Assembly: GCF_900078195.1 (NCBI RefSeq)
Contig: NZ_FJVE01000007.1
Location: 1,798,001 to 1,862,000 of the forward strand
Length of the DNA stretch: 64,000 nt
DNA from: Clostridium sp. Marseille-P299
Lineage (GTDB): Bacteria; Bacillota; Clostridia; Lachnospirales; Lachnospiraceae
Reading direction: 5' to 3'
Of the stretch, positions 27,747 to 36,977 are shown one piece after another. The notes under the pieces are model-generated. The model was not told the origin of the DNA. It saw only the letters and a program-made list of their open reading frames with translations, and ran no database searches. The translations under genes were made by a program, and so were the position numbers. How positions within the stretch are numbered: the stretch's first letter is position 1; each line of letters starts with the position of its first letter.

Positions 27747-30098
27747 CTACTTGACCGTTTTCATAGCCCTCATTGCATTTAAAATTGCAATTATAGTAAC
27801 ACCAACGTCGCCAAAAACAGCTTCCCACATGGTGGCGATTCCGAATGCTGCTAAAATAAGAACAACAATTTTTACACCCATTGCAAATATAATATTCTGC
27901 CATACGATTTTTCTTGTCTTTTGGGCAACTTTAATTGCGGTTACTATTTTAGAAGGTTCATCGGTCATTAATACCACATCGGCTGCTTCAATCGCAGCGT
28001 CAGATCCTAAAGCGCCCATTGCAATTCCAATATCGGCTCTTGCCAACACAGGTGCATCATTGATACCGTCACCAACAAAAACCAACTTTCCTTTTGACTT
28101 CTTACTTGTTTCCAATTTCTCCAATTGCTCAACCTTTTGATGCGGAAGCAATTCGGCATAAGCAGTATCTAGTCCAATTTCACGGGCAATGCTTTCTCCA
28201 ACAGCTTTACTATCACCGGTAAGCATAGCCGTACGGTTTATTCCTAGCTTTTTCAAATCGCTGATTGCTTTTTTACTATCTGTTTTTATTTCGTCAGAAA
28301 TCACAATATATCCCGCATAAATGCCGTCAACAGCCAAGTAAATAATACTTCCTAAAGCCTCCACAGGATTCCATGAAATGTGTTCGGCTTCCATAAGTCT
28401 TCCGTTTCCAGCTAATACGGTCTTACCATCAATTTTCACCTTGATTCCCTGTCCTGGAATTTCTTCTTGTTCAGTAAGTCTTGTGGAATCAATTTTCTGA
28501 TTGTACTCTTTTTGTATGGAAAGAGCAATCGGATGATTTGAGAAGCTTTCTGCGTGGGCGGCATAAGTCAGAAGATCTTCCTTTGACCAGTTGTTTGCTC
28601 CTTCGATTTTAGTAACTTTGAAAATTCCTTTTGTTAACGTACCTGTTTTATCAAACACGATAGTATCAATATTGTTGAGTGCCTCAAGATAATTACTACC
28701 TTTCACTAAAATACCATTTTTAGAAGCTCCACCGATTCCCCCAAAGAAACTCAATGGAATGGAAATTACCAATGCACATGGACAGGATACAACCAGAAAG
28801 GCAAGTGCTCGATAAATCCAGTCGTTAAAGTCTGCTCCAGGAATAACAAGTGGAGGAATAACAGCTAACGCTAAAGCTGCAAAAGTTACGATTGGGGTAT
28901 AATACCTTGCGAATTTCGTTATGAAATTTTCAGTTGGGGCCTTTTTGCTACTAGCATTTTGCACAAGCTCTAAAATCTTGGAGATCGTAGATTCACCAAA
29001 TTCTTTGGTTACCTCAAGCACTAAAACTCCATTTTTATTGATAGAACCCGATAAGATTTCACTCCCTGGCTCTACATCTAACGGAAGTGCTTCCCCTGTA
29101 AGGGCAGAGGTATCTAAAGCAGAGTAGCCCTCTACCACACGACCGTCTAGTGGAACTTTCTCTCCAGGTTTTATTAAGATAAAATCACCGATACTGACTT
29201 CCTCTGGTGTAACCTTACGTATCTCATCTCCAATTTTAAGGTTTGCAAAGTCAGGTCGGATGTCCATTAGGTTAGAAATTGATTTACGTGAACGGTTAAC
29301 TGCAATACGTTGAAATGCTTCTCCAATTTGATAGAAGAGCATAACTGCCACACCTTCTGGATATTCACCAATGGCAAAAGCACCGATGGTAGCCACACTC
29401 ATGAGGAAATTCTCATCAAATATCTGACCCTTCGAAATATTTTTTAGAGCTCGATACACAACTTCACCACCAACCAAAAGGTAGCTGATAAGAAATACAA
29501 TAAATCGAACAGATTGTGGGAAGTGAATAATGTTTCCTATCACAAAGAGAGCTGTTCCCATGCAAAGACTCAAACGGTAAATCCATTTTTTAATATTGGT
29601 ATTCCCCTCATCTGCAGGTTTTTGATTTGTATATGAAATCTGGATATCAGGTTCAATATCTAATGCAATCTGGGTAGCTTGGCGAATGATAGAAGGTAGA
29701 TTTTTCTTATCAAGAGCTTCAATCGTTAGTTTCTGAGAAACAAAATCCAATGAAGCTGTTTTAACACCCTCAATACGATTGACTTGTTCCTCGATTTTTC
29801 TTGCGCAGTCTGCGCAACACAAGCCTAACAGATATAATATTTTTTGCCCAGGTTGTGCAAGTTCTTTTTCACTCATAATTACTTGTGAATCATGTCTCTT
29901 TACGATAGCATCGATTTGCGTCACGAGGCTATTTACAATGGAACTGTCAGTAATCTCCATAGTTAAGGTTTTAGAAACAAAGTCGACATTTGCTGAAGAT
30001 ATACCATTTAGTTTGTTGACATCTCGTTCTATTTTAGCAGCACAATTACCACAGCATAATCCCTCTAAAACATACTCTTTTTTAATTGTAGAATTCAT
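27747..30098 (-). CDS. cadA: Cadmium/zinc/lead-exporting P1B-type ATPase
   Basis: 783 residues. Two N-terminal heavy-metal-associated domains carry the metal sites GLCCGNC (about 13-19) and GLCCADC (about 92-98). Eight membrane helices frame the transport motif SCPC (438-441), typical of the Zn/Cd/Pb class. Catalytic motifs are SALTGEALP (actuator), DKTGTLT (Asp483 phosphorylated), the HP motif SNHPIALS, MLTGDSKA and VGDGINDAP. It pumps divalent soft metals out of the cell. It lies downstream of a CadC-like repressor on the same strand, with a short truncated HMA peptide gene between. Confidence 0.92.
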   Translation of the reverse strand: MNSTIKKEYVLEGLCCGNCAAKIERDVNKLNGISSANVDFVSKTLTMEITDSSIVNSLVTQIDAIVKRHDSQVIMSEKELAQPGQKILYLLGLCCADCARKIEEQVNRIEGVKTASLDFVSQKLTIEALDKKNLPSIIRQATQIALDIEPDIQISYTNQKPADEGNTNIKKWIYRLSLCMGTALFVIGNIIHFPQSVRFIVFLISYLLVGGEVVYRALKNISKGQIFDENFLMSVATIGAFAIGEYPEGVAVMLFYQIGEAFQRIAVNRSRKSISNLMDIRPDFANLKIGDEIRKVTPEEVSIGDFILIKPGEKVPLDGRVVEGYSALDTSALTGEALPLDVEPGSEILSGSINKNGVLVLEVTKEFGESTISKILELVQNASSKKAPTENFITKFARYYTPIVTFAALALAVIPPLVIPGADFNDWIYRALAFLVVSCPCALVISIPLSFFGGIGGASKNGILVKGSNYLEALNNIDTIVFDKTGTLTKGIFKVTKIEGANNWSKEDLLTYAAHAESFSNHPIALSIQKEYNQKIDSTRLTEQEEIPGQGIKVKIDGKTVLAGNGRLMEAEHISWNPVEALGSIIYLAVDGIYAGYIVISDEIKTDSKKAISDLKKLGINRTAMLTGDSKAVGESIAREIGLDTAYAELLPHQKVEQLEKLETSKKSKGKLVFVGDGINDAPVLARADIGIAMGALGSDAAIEAADVVLMTDEPSKIVTAIKVAQKTRKIVWQNIIFAMGVKIVVLILAAFGIATMWEAVFGDVGVTIIAILNAMRAMKTVK

Positions 30099-30119
30099 TT
30101 TTGATCACCATTGCTTTCA

Positions 30120-30200
30120 TTAAGCTTCCTTTACAACAATTCTTGCGCAATTACCGCAACAAAGTCCTTCAAGTATGTATTGTTTTTTTGTGATTTCCAT
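30120..30200 (-). CDS. 26-residue truncated HMA-domain peptide
   Basis: A short ORF with a good ribosome site (AAGGAG) starting at 30200. Its product begins MEITKKQYILEGLCCGNCAR and ends IVVKEA. The motif and surroundings copy the first HMA domain of the adjacent CadA (EYVLEGLCCGNCAAKIE). It is either the remnant of a duplicated cadA 5' end or a tiny metal-binding peptide. The intact start, ribosome site and CxxC site leave expression possible. Confidence 0.55.
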   Translation of the reverse strand: MEITKKQYILEGLCCGNCARIVVKEA

Positions 30201-30224
30201 AGATCAAATCTCCTTTACTTATAA

Positions 30225-30310
30225 TTAATATAATTGAATGATTGAGTATATATTCAACTAACAATCCAAAAATTAATGACCAGGAATAATACTCATTCAA
30301 GAGTATTATT
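30225..30310 (-). promoter_or_regulatory. Hairpin and CadC-like operator upstream of the HMA peptide and cadA
   Basis: A perfect inverted repeat AATAATACTC/GAGTATTATT (30285-30310 region) lies after the cadC-like stop. A second, TTGAAT and ATTCAA separated by 12 bases (about 30233-30256), resembles the ATTCAA half sites of cad operators. Together they could terminate the repressor transcript and control cadA separately. Confidence 0.5.
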
Positions 30311-30674
30311 TTTCACATATGTGAATTAATCCTTGGTCAAATATAGTTTTAACATGTTCATCTGCAAGGGAATAATAAACTATTTTCCCATCTTTACGGT
30401 AGTTTACGAGTTTCGCTTGCTTTAGAATACGAAGCTGATGAGAGATGGAGGATTTGGTCATACCCAAAAGAACCGCGATATCACAAACACACATTTCAGC
30501 TTTAAACAGAGCATAAAGAATCTTCACTCTGGTTGAATCACTAAATATTTTAAAGACATCGGCTAAATCCAGTAAAATATCATCATCAGGCATATGTTCA
30601 CGTACGTCTTTTACCACTTCCTCATGAATGATATTACAATCGCATCGATCAATATCTGCAGAGTATGCACACAT
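30306..30674 (-). CDS. cadC: CadC/SmtB-type metal-sensing repressor
   Basis: 122 residues of the ArsR/SmtB family. N-terminal cysteines (Cys2, Cys11, Cys13) and the helix motif EMCVCDI (Cys62, Cys64) match the thiolate site of CadC, which binds Cd, Pb, Bi or Zn. The recognition helix is MTKSSISHQLRIL. It lies upstream of cadA on the same strand and should repress both itself and cadA until metal binds. The ATG has AAGGAGG. Confidence 0.88.
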   Translation of the reverse strand: MCAYSADIDRCDCNIIHEEVVKDVREHMPDDDILLDLADVFKIFSDSTRVKILYALFKAEMCVCDIAVLLGMTKSSISHQLRILKQAKLVNYRKDGKIVYYSLADEHVKTIFDQGLIHICEK

Positions 30675-30721
30675 GTAAATAACCTCCTTATAGATTAACA
30701 GTTGAATAACTTTTCATCTAT

Positions 30722-30749
30722 ATTATATGCTTTAGAAACTATTTGTCAA
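30722..30749 (-). promoter_or_regulatory. Promoter of the cadC-like gene
   Basis: Minus strand TTGACA, a 16-base spacer, TATAAT. The symmetric core AACTGTT and a TTCAA half site lie between it and the ATG (about 30690-30712), a plausible operator. Confidence 0.65.
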
Positions 30750-31052
30750 TGTGTTTTTCTTATGTGATTTGTAAAATTCATACCTTTATAGTTTATTACA
30801 AAAGTACAGGTTGATATAGAATTATCGTTTAATTAATATCCTAAATCAATTAACTGAATGTACCGGATTATGTTATTATACGAAAGATAATTGTTATGAA
30901 ATATTAGAAATAGAATAACAATTAATTTTTATCTACATTTTTTCAAAATATTTAAATAAATAGAAAATCATAGTATAATTTATATATATTTGTCACAATT
31001 CTTAGCAATGAAAAACTGACTTAAATAGTTATACAAAGAAATGGAGAACGCA

Positions 31053-31382
31053 ATGATGAGCAGTTTTGGATTCAATGAAATGCAAACAATACAAATGGAA
31101 TTACAGGAAAAATACAGGGATAAGTGGGGTGGGTTATCTCCGGAAAAAGGAAGAGATAAATTGCTCTGGATGATGATTGAAGCAGGGGAAGTAGCCGATA
31201 TAATAAAAAAGGATGGAGATAAGAAAATCATAAATGATGATGAAGTACGAAATCATTTTATCGAAGAAATTTGTGATGTTTTTATGTATTTAAATGATGT
31301 AATGCTTTGTTATTCTATTACACCTGAAGAATTAGAAAAGGTATATCTGGATAAACATCAAAAGAACATGAAACGATGGTAG
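31053..31382 (+). CDS. MazG-like nucleotide pyrophosphohydrolase
   Basis: 109 residues from the ATG at 31053 (another ATG follows directly; GGAGA is upstream). The all-alpha NTP pyrophosphohydrolase fold shows WMMIEAGEVADIIKK and EEICDVFMYLNDVM, the paired ExxE and EExxD magnesium-binding motifs. Members hydrolyse non-canonical or excess NTPs to NMP and PPi. It is a single gene with no partner. Confidence 0.8.
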   Translation: MMSSFGFNEMQTIQMELQEKYRDKWGGLSPEKGRDKLLWMMIEAGEVADIIKKDGDKKIINDDEVRNHFIEEICDVFMYLNDVMLCYSITPEELEKVYLDKHQKNMKRW

Positions 31383-31422
31383 TTTATTTTGCAGTTTAGT
31401 CCCAATAAAGTTTAATTCCAAT

Positions 31423-31458
31423 AAGCTTGTTTATTTCCAATTCTCTATAAACAAGCTT
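31423..31458. terminator. Hairpin between convergent genes
   Basis: A perfect 12-bp stem AAGCTTGTTTAT/ATAAACAAGCTT between the MazG-like gene (plus) and the DUF3888-like gene (minus). T tracts are weak on both sides. Confidence 0.55.
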
Positions 31459-31478
31459 TCTATAAAAAAGGTTGGACT

Positions 31479-31922
31479 TTAATGTAAATATAGATTCTTA
31501 TAACGCTCTGGCAACGGATAGTCTTTTATATGTTCAAATTTTAGTATTTCTTGACTTCCTGGGTACGAAAGACCTATTGAAATCTTGTCTTTACCCTCCG
31601 TTATGTGTGGTCCGATAAATGGTTTAACTTCTATATTTATTATAAAAAGCGAAGTACGATCGCCATTCGGTCGTTCAATATCCAAAATTTTTATTGATGT
31701 ACTATCATAGAATGGTGACTCAGTCAAAATAGTTCTATAATATTCACTTATTGCTATATCAATCGTAGGTGCAAGAGCAGTAATGATAACATCCTGATAC
31801 AATATATCTTGAACCTCTTCTTCCGTTTTCTTTACTGTGGTGCTAACAGATGAAATTTTTATGGTAATGACAACTACAATTAAAATAAATATAGTAACAA
31901 CTAAAATTCTCTTTATTTTCAT
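31479..31922 (-). CDS. DUF3888-like exported protein
   Basis: 147 residues if started at the ATG before KIKRILVV. One N-terminal hydrophobic segment acts as signal or anchor, and the rest faces outside. The C-terminal pattern PFIGPHITEGKDKISIGL and LKFEHIKDYPLPERY matches DUF3888. A paralogue lies at 38042-38515. Function unknown. Confidence 0.65.
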   Translation of the reverse strand: MKIKRILVVTIFILIVVVITIKISSVSTTVKKTEEEVQDILYQDVIITALAPTIDIAISEYYRTILTESPFYDSTSIKILDIERPNGDRTSLFIINIEVKPFIGPHITEGKDKISIGLSYPGSQEILKFEHIKDYPLPERYKNLYLH

Positions 31923-32076
31923 AGACTCACGCCATTTTACAGTTTCCTTTATGTAGTATACTAATATAAAGCTATAAAGATTCCACACAATTATCACGTT
32001 AAAGTAGAAATTAAATTTTATTATGATTATTTAAATTACCCTAAGATAAATAAGGACTTCAAGGAGGAGACTAAGT

Positions 32077-32784
32077 ATGATAATCAGATGTGTTTGGGAA
32101 CATAATGGGAATGATACAATCATGTATTCTGACAATTACATTGGTGCATTTACCAGAGGTGAAACAAAAGAGTCTGCTTTGGCAAAAATGCAGCAAGAAG
32201 TAAATACATATCTTAATTGGAAGGGTGAAATACTTCCAGAATCTTTAACTACTGAGATTGTACAACAGAAAGAAAGCACTTTACAAATATGTGATGCAGA
32301 TTCAGATGTACTATTTGATGAAGAAAAAAAGCCTTTATCAATAGAGGAATATACACAATTAAAAGAATTAGCTTTAAAATCCGCAGAAGATTTTTTGAAA
32401 TTGTACGATGAAATTCCAGATAAGAACAAAAGTATTTTACCTAAAAGAAAAACTTTTTATGGTGAAGTCCCACGAACTGCAAATGAGATGTATGAACATA
32501 CGAAAAGTGTAAATTCCTATTATTTTGGTGAAATAGGAGTGGATGTAGATAATAATGGAACTATATTTGAGTGTAGAAAAAAGGGATTTGATCGATTGGA
32601 GCAGAATTTGAGTTATCTGGATAATAAAGTTGTAATTGGAAGCAATAATGAGCTATGGTCATTAAGAAAAGTACTAAGACGTTTTATATGGCATGATAGA
32701 ATACATGCAAAGGCAATGTACAAAATGGCTATAAAAACGTTTGATATGGAATCTATAAATAATGTATTTAAATTTAGATTGTGA
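32077..32784 (+). CDS. HicB-like domain joined to a DinB-like domain, unknown function
   Basis: 235 residues. The N-terminus (GAFTRGETKESALAKMQQEV) resembles the HicB-type partial RNase H fold. The C-terminal half resembles the DinB/YfiT four-helix family, ending in RRFIWHDRIHAKAMYKMA, where histidines could bind a metal. Such pairs occur in Clostridia as orphan proteins. Thiol-transferase or stress roles are known for other DinB-fold proteins but cannot be assigned here. The ATG follows AAGGAGGAG. Confidence 0.6.
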   Translation: MIIRCVWEHNGNDTIMYSDNYIGAFTRGETKESALAKMQQEVNTYLNWKGEILPESLTTEIVQQKESTLQICDADSDVLFDEEKKPLSIEEYTQLKELALKSAEDFLKLYDEIPDKNKSILPKRKTFYGEVPRTANEMYEHTKSVNSYYFGEIGVDVDNNGTIFECRKKGFDRLEQNLSYLDNKVVIGSNNELWSLRKVLRRFIWHDRIHAKAMYKMAIKTFDMESINNVFKFRL

Positions 32785-32892
32785 ATCTTAATTTATCTAG
32801 TGTGCTTATCAATAAAAGGTATTTAAAAAATAATTACAAGAAAGCAGATAAACAACTAACTAAATAAACAAAACCGTATACTGAACACTTCT

Positions 32893-32987
32893 TTCATTTT
32901 ATCTTAAGAATACCTCAAAACATCAAATGTGTTGATTTTATCATGTAATGCTTTAGGTATTCTTTCCCATTACATTCTATATAAGCA
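32893..32987 (+). terminator. Long imperfect hairpin
   Basis: AAGAATACCT pairs with AGGTATTCTT across about 40 bases that include a smaller stem (AACATC/GATTTT-like). It is followed by TCCC, not a T run. Probably marks the end of the upstream transcript. Confidence 0.4.
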
Positions 32988-33075
32988 TATGGTAATTAAT
33001 GTCAATTAATGGTACAATATTTATATGCCAATTCAGAATTCTTTACAATATGGAACTATATAAGGAGGAAAAACT

Positions 33076-34317
33076 ATGAAAGAGTTAGCAGCCAATAAGA
33101 TTTCTTTAAACGAAGCAAGAAGATTTCTTATCACATATCAAGGATTAAATCATGATGGTAACAGCCAAGATGAGAATTCAGTCTTGGATTATTTTAAGAA
33201 GGTCGGATGTATTCAATTTGATCCGTTAAATATTGTTGGGAGAAATGCCGATTTGGTGCTGCAGTCAAGGATAAAAAACTATAAATCGTCTATTTTAACT
33301 GATTTACTATATGAAAAACGGTGTTTAATTGATGGCTGGGATAAGATGATGGCTATCTATCTTAGGACCGATTGGCCTTATTTTAAACGTGTAAGAAAAG
33401 AATGTGGAAATGATCTTAAGAATGTGCTAGCTCACAGAAATGCTACTCAGGCACTTGATTATTTAGAACAGGTGAAAAATATAGTAATTGAAGACGGTCC
33501 GTTACAATCCAATAAAATAGATATCGGAAGTAATAATCCAGGAAGTTGGGGACACAGAAAACTATCAAGTGCTGCTTTGGACTATTTATATACGATTGGT
33601 GAGTTAGGCATTTATAAAAAAATAAATACACAAAAAGTATATGATATCATTGAAAACTTATTACCTTCGGACATTTTGAATCAAGAAGACCCTTTTGAAT
33701 CCGATGAGCTGTTCTATGAATGGTATGTCAAAAGAAGAATTTGCTCTATTGGCATGCTGTGGTCACGAAATGGAAGTGCTTGGTTAGGTCATTTTATATC
33801 AAATAGTAAAATACGTAATAATGCAATAAAGGCTTTATTGGAGAAGGACGAGATTAAAGAGTTTTATGTGGAGGATAATAAATATCCTTTTTATATTAAA
33901 AATGAAGATTTGAATCTCCTGAATGATCTTACAGATACAGATAAGAATGTGATGAAATTTATAGCTCCTTTAGATAATTTATTATGGGACAGGACTATGA
34001 TTAAGAGTATTTTTGATTTTGACTATAGTTGGGAAGTTTATTTACCGGTGAATAAAAGAAAGTATGGATATTATGTATTGCCTGTTCTATATAATAATCG
34101 ATTTGTTGCGAGATTTGAACCAGAGATGTATCGTGGAGAAAGAGAATTGCGTATTAAAGAGTGGTGGTGGGAAGAAGATATTACGTTAACAGAAGAACTG
34201 GAATTTGCATTAAAAGAAGCTTTTAATCAATTTTGCAATTATTTAGGGGCAGAAAATGTGAATAAAGAAGATTTTGAAAATAAATGTTTGAATAGTAATA
34301 AGAAATCTCTGCCATAG
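33076..34317 (+). CDS. YcaQ/AlkX-like winged-helix DNA glycosylase
   Basis: 413 residues of the HTH_42 family. The catalytic QxD motif is present as IQFDPLNIVGRNADL (Gln47, Asp49), and the family segments GSWGHRKLSSAALDYL, MLWSRNGSAWLGH, IAPLDNLLWDR and ARFEPEMYRGE are in order. YcaQ enzymes unhook alkylated bases and interstrand crosslinks. Related AlkZ proteins give self-resistance to azinomycin-type compounds. Alone here, so a general alkylation-repair role is most likely. Confidence 0.82.
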   Translation: MKELAANKISLNEARRFLITYQGLNHDGNSQDENSVLDYFKKVGCIQFDPLNIVGRNADLVLQSRIKNYKSSILTDLLYEKRCLIDGWDKMMAIYLRTDWPYFKRVRKECGNDLKNVLAHRNATQALDYLEQVKNIVIEDGPLQSNKIDIGSNNPGSWGHRKLSSAALDYLYTIGELGIYKKINTQKVYDIIENLLPSDILNQEDPFESDELFYEWYVKRRICSIGMLWSRNGSAWLGHFISNSKIRNNAIKALLEKDEIKEFYVEDNKYPFYIKNEDLNLLNDLTDTDKNVMKFIAPLDNLLWDRTMIKSIFDFDYSWEVYLPVNKRKYGYYVLPVLYNNRFVARFEPEMYRGERELRIKEWWWEEDITLTEELEFALKEAFNQFCNYLGAENVNKEDFENKCLNSNKKSLP

Positions 34318-34403
34318 TTCGTGAGTACCTTTCTGGAATGTATGAATTGGTAAGAATATATGGACGATTTAACAAAGATACGATAAATGGAGGTATTCAC
34401 GTT

Positions 34404-34829
34404 ATGAATGATGAATTGAAAATCAAAATGTACTCTTTTACGTTGGATTGCAAAGCCCCGCATGAACTAGCAGAATTTTATGCGGGATTGCTTAAGTGGG
34501 AAATAATGTTCATGGGTGAAGAATGGGCTTGTGTATACGCTCCAGGAACCAATCAAGGAACTTATCCTAATATATTGTTTCAACGGAATCCTGAGTATAA
34601 ACCGCCTGTATGGCCAGAAGTGCCTAAAGCTCAACAGCAAATGGCACATATAGACTTCGCCGTTAATGATTTAGAAAAAGCAGTTCAATATGCACTCCAT
34701 TGTGGAGCAACAATCGCAGATAAACAATTTTCTAATGATTGGAGAGTTATGTTTGACCCCGCGGGACACCCTTTTTGCTTATGTCAAATGAAATCAATTA
34801 TCGAGAGTGCTCATTTTGCGTTATTATAG
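34404..34829 (+). CDS. VOC-superfamily protein (Glyoxalase_6 type)
   Basis: 141 residues from the ATG preceded by GGAGG; an earlier in-frame ATG at 34338 lies upstream of that site. The fold markers are TLDCKAPHELAEFYAGLLKW at the start, MAHIDFAVNDLEKAVQYALHCGA in the middle and DPAGHPFCLCQ at the end, as in glyoxalase-like proteins of unknown substrate. Confidence 0.78.
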   Translation: MNDELKIKMYSFTLDCKAPHELAEFYAGLLKWEIMFMGEEWACVYAPGTNQGTYPNILFQRNPEYKPPVWPEVPKAQQQMAHIDFAVNDLEKAVQYALHCGATIADKQFSNDWRVMFDPAGHPFCLCQMKSIIESAHFALL

Positions 34830-34982
34830 AAAATCACGGTATTGGGAAACAAAATCAGCGATTGCAAATGTATAAGCTATGGTCGTCCCGCTTTGTGGTG
34901 AAAGTTAGAATTATAAATCTTGGACCAATGTTCTGGCTATAGTTATAACATAAAATAAACATATAAAAGGAGAATTTCTAAA

Positions 34983-35468
34983 ATGAGCAATTACGAAAAT
35001 GCAATGAAACTTCTGGAGGAACGCTGTGGAAATGACAAAGAGGAAGTTATTGGCCTTGCGTCAATATCATTATCTCCAAACGCTGCCGGTAATCCCCGGC
35101 CAGCTGTCCGTATGGTTTGCGCTTATTATGAAGACGGCATATTTTATGTTTCTACGGACGCAAGAAAGAATAAAATGCTTCAAATTGAGAAGAACAACGA
35201 GGTTTCCGTCGCTGGGTTTGGTTGGTACTCTTTACATGGCACGGCTGATAATCTAGGTTGGGTCAAAGACGAGAAGAATGCGGAAATCAGAGCGAAATTT
35301 AAAAAAATCTTCAATTGGTTCGATGAAGATGGCGATGAAGACAATCCGAATTCAATCGTTCTTCGTATCACACTTACAGAGGGTACTATTATCGACCACG
35401 AAAGAAAATACGGTATATGGAAGTATGAAATTGATTTTATCAATAAAACAGCAAAAGGAGCAATGTAA
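34983..35468 (+). CDS. Pyridoxamine 5'-phosphate oxidase-fold protein
   Basis: 161 residues of the split-barrel flavin or F420-binding fold. Visible pieces are GNPRPAVRMVCAYYEDGIFYVSTDARKNKMLQIEKN, WYSLHGTADN and GIWKYEIDF. The ATG follows AAAGGAG. The next gene begins immediately after its TAA, so the two form an operon. Enzymatic role unknown. Confidence 0.75.
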   Translation: MSNYENAMKLLEERCGNDKEEVIGLASISLSPNAAGNPRPAVRMVCAYYEDGIFYVSTDARKNKMLQIEKNNEVSVAGFGWYSLHGTADNLGWVKDEKNAEIRAKFKKIFNWFDEDGDEDNPNSIVLRITLTEGTIIDHERKYGIWKYEIDFINKTAKGAM

Positions 35469-36011
35469 ATGAAAACTATGCTGAAAAGTATGCGAATGCG
35501 TAAAAACGAAATTCCTGATGATATATTGCCTTTGTTTGAGGATATTGTTCAAACATATAAAGGTGACGAATGTGAAGAAAGATTTTTAAAAGCGATGGAA
35601 GAACATCTTACCAAGGAGCAACGCTTCCGGCTATACGAGCAAAACGGAAGTTGTAGCGGTACTGGATACGATAAAGCACGCAAAGCCTTCGCACTTCAAC
35701 ACGCTGACAAGCCCCTTGCCGAAAGACTAGAACTATTCACAAATACCTCTGGCAGAACAGCTGTTTTAAATGATGATAATACAATCACTGTCACTTTTGC
35801 CTGTAAGCATGGATACTACAAACATGCGCCAAAAGGAATGTTTCGATTTCCGGAATCAATTGAAACATATTTTGAAAGATGCGCCGGTGGACGTTTGTAT
35901 GAATACCAAAAAGCATTGGGAATAAAACTGAAGATTAAGTCAGTTGATGTATCTCCCCTTAGCGACAATATTGTAAATCCCGTTGTATTTACTTTTGAAA
36001 TAGTGGATTAG
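35469..36011 (+). CDS. Conserved-looking protein of unknown function
   Basis: 180 residues beginning at the base after the upstream stop; AAAGGAG in the end of that gene is its ribosome site. It is soluble, with an acidic helical N-terminal half and a basic C-terminal half holding cysteines in GSCSGTGYDKARKAF, FACKHGYYKHAPKG and ERCAGGRLYEY. These could bind a metal. I do not recognise the family. Coupling to the flavin-fold protein suggests a shared redox function (weak inference). Confidence 0.5.
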   Translation: MKTMLKSMRMRKNEIPDDILPLFEDIVQTYKGDECEERFLKAMEEHLTKEQRFRLYEQNGSCSGTGYDKARKAFALQHADKPLAERLELFTNTSGRTAVLNDDNTITVTFACKHGYYKHAPKGMFRFPESIETYFERCAGGRLYEYQKALGIKLKIKSVDVSPLSDNIVNPVVFTFEIVD

Positions 36012-36158
36012 TGCAATTTATTCCCAAATAAGTCATTGCTCTTCAGTAAACTTCTTACACAATATTTCACCAAGGCGAACTACAGATAATTTATATTTGG
36101 TAATAGGGCATATATCTGTCAGTTTTAAGTGCTAAACTACTATATGAGGTGATAATAC

Positions 36159-36557
36159 ATGGATCATGAATTACAAAATTTACTACCTGCAGATAAATTT
36201 GAAATTTGGACACAGTTCTGTGATTTAGTAGAGAGTTTATACGAAATGGAACGAAAATTGGATACGACTAAATGGAACAATTGGAGATACGTTTGCAAAT
36301 ACCGTAGAGGTGGTAAAACGCTTTGTACTCTATTCGCAAATGATGTAAGTTTGTGCGTACAAATTGTATTTGGAAAAAAAGAGAGAGAAAAATTTGAACT
36401 TGAACAAGAGCATTATTCCCATAAAATACAAACAATTTATAATGAATCAAATACTTTTCATGATGGTAAATGGATGGATGTTTATTTAGAAGATTTAACT
36501 CTTTTTGATGATTTAAAGAAAATGTTATTTATTAAGCGAAAACCAAATAAAAAATAA
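36159..36557 (+). CDS. DUF3788-family protein
   Basis: 132 residues. Matches the DUF3788 pattern: YVCKYRRGGKTLCTLFA, VQIVFGKKE, DGKWMDVYLED and the end FDDLKKMLFIKRKPNKK. Small cytoplasmic protein of unknown role, common in Firmicutes and Bacteroidetes as an accessory gene. Single-gene unit. Confidence 0.72.
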   Translation: MDHELQNLLPADKFEIWTQFCDLVESLYEMERKLDTTKWNNWRYVCKYRRGGKTLCTLFANDVSLCVQIVFGKKEREKFELEQEHYSHKIQTIYNESNTFHDGKWMDVYLEDLTLFDDLKKMLFIKRKPNKK

Positions 36558-36977
36558 AGCTCAAGTAGCTTATAGTAATTGCAAAATATTTAGAAAACAT
36601 CGATTCACATCTTTAATTTAATAACTAAATCATATATAAATATTAAAAGAAATATAAAAATCAGTTTTACTGTAATTTATATTTCTTTTTTATATTTTGT
36701 TATACTTTTTATAAAAGAAAACTCTTAATGTTAATTAAAATTGATACCAATTTATGATATACTTTATACATGATAATCAAATATTAGATAAATAAAAAAT
36801 ACAGGAAGATATATCAAAGAATACGGCAATGTTACATTTTTCAGAAGAAAAAGGAATGGCAAAAGTAAAGTACGATATATTATTTTAATGTTATACATAA
36901 AAAGCATTGCAGTATTTACAGCGTGACTCATTGATTACTATTGTTGATATTGAGTCATACCTATAAATTAAGAGATA
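36558..36977. other. Intergenic region with a terminator and an inverted repeat
   Basis: The terminator AAAAGAAATATAAA/TTTATATTTCTTTTTT (36645-36692) ends the DUF3788 gene. Downstream, TGACTCA and TGAGTCA (about 36922-36957) form an inverted repeat whose inner sequence resembles the repeat family seen at 37944 and 39519. No gene. Confidence 0.6.

Noticed and set aside
27751..28140. Plus-strand frame opposite cadA
   Set aside because: It is the complement of the conserved ATPase C-terminus with no start signal.
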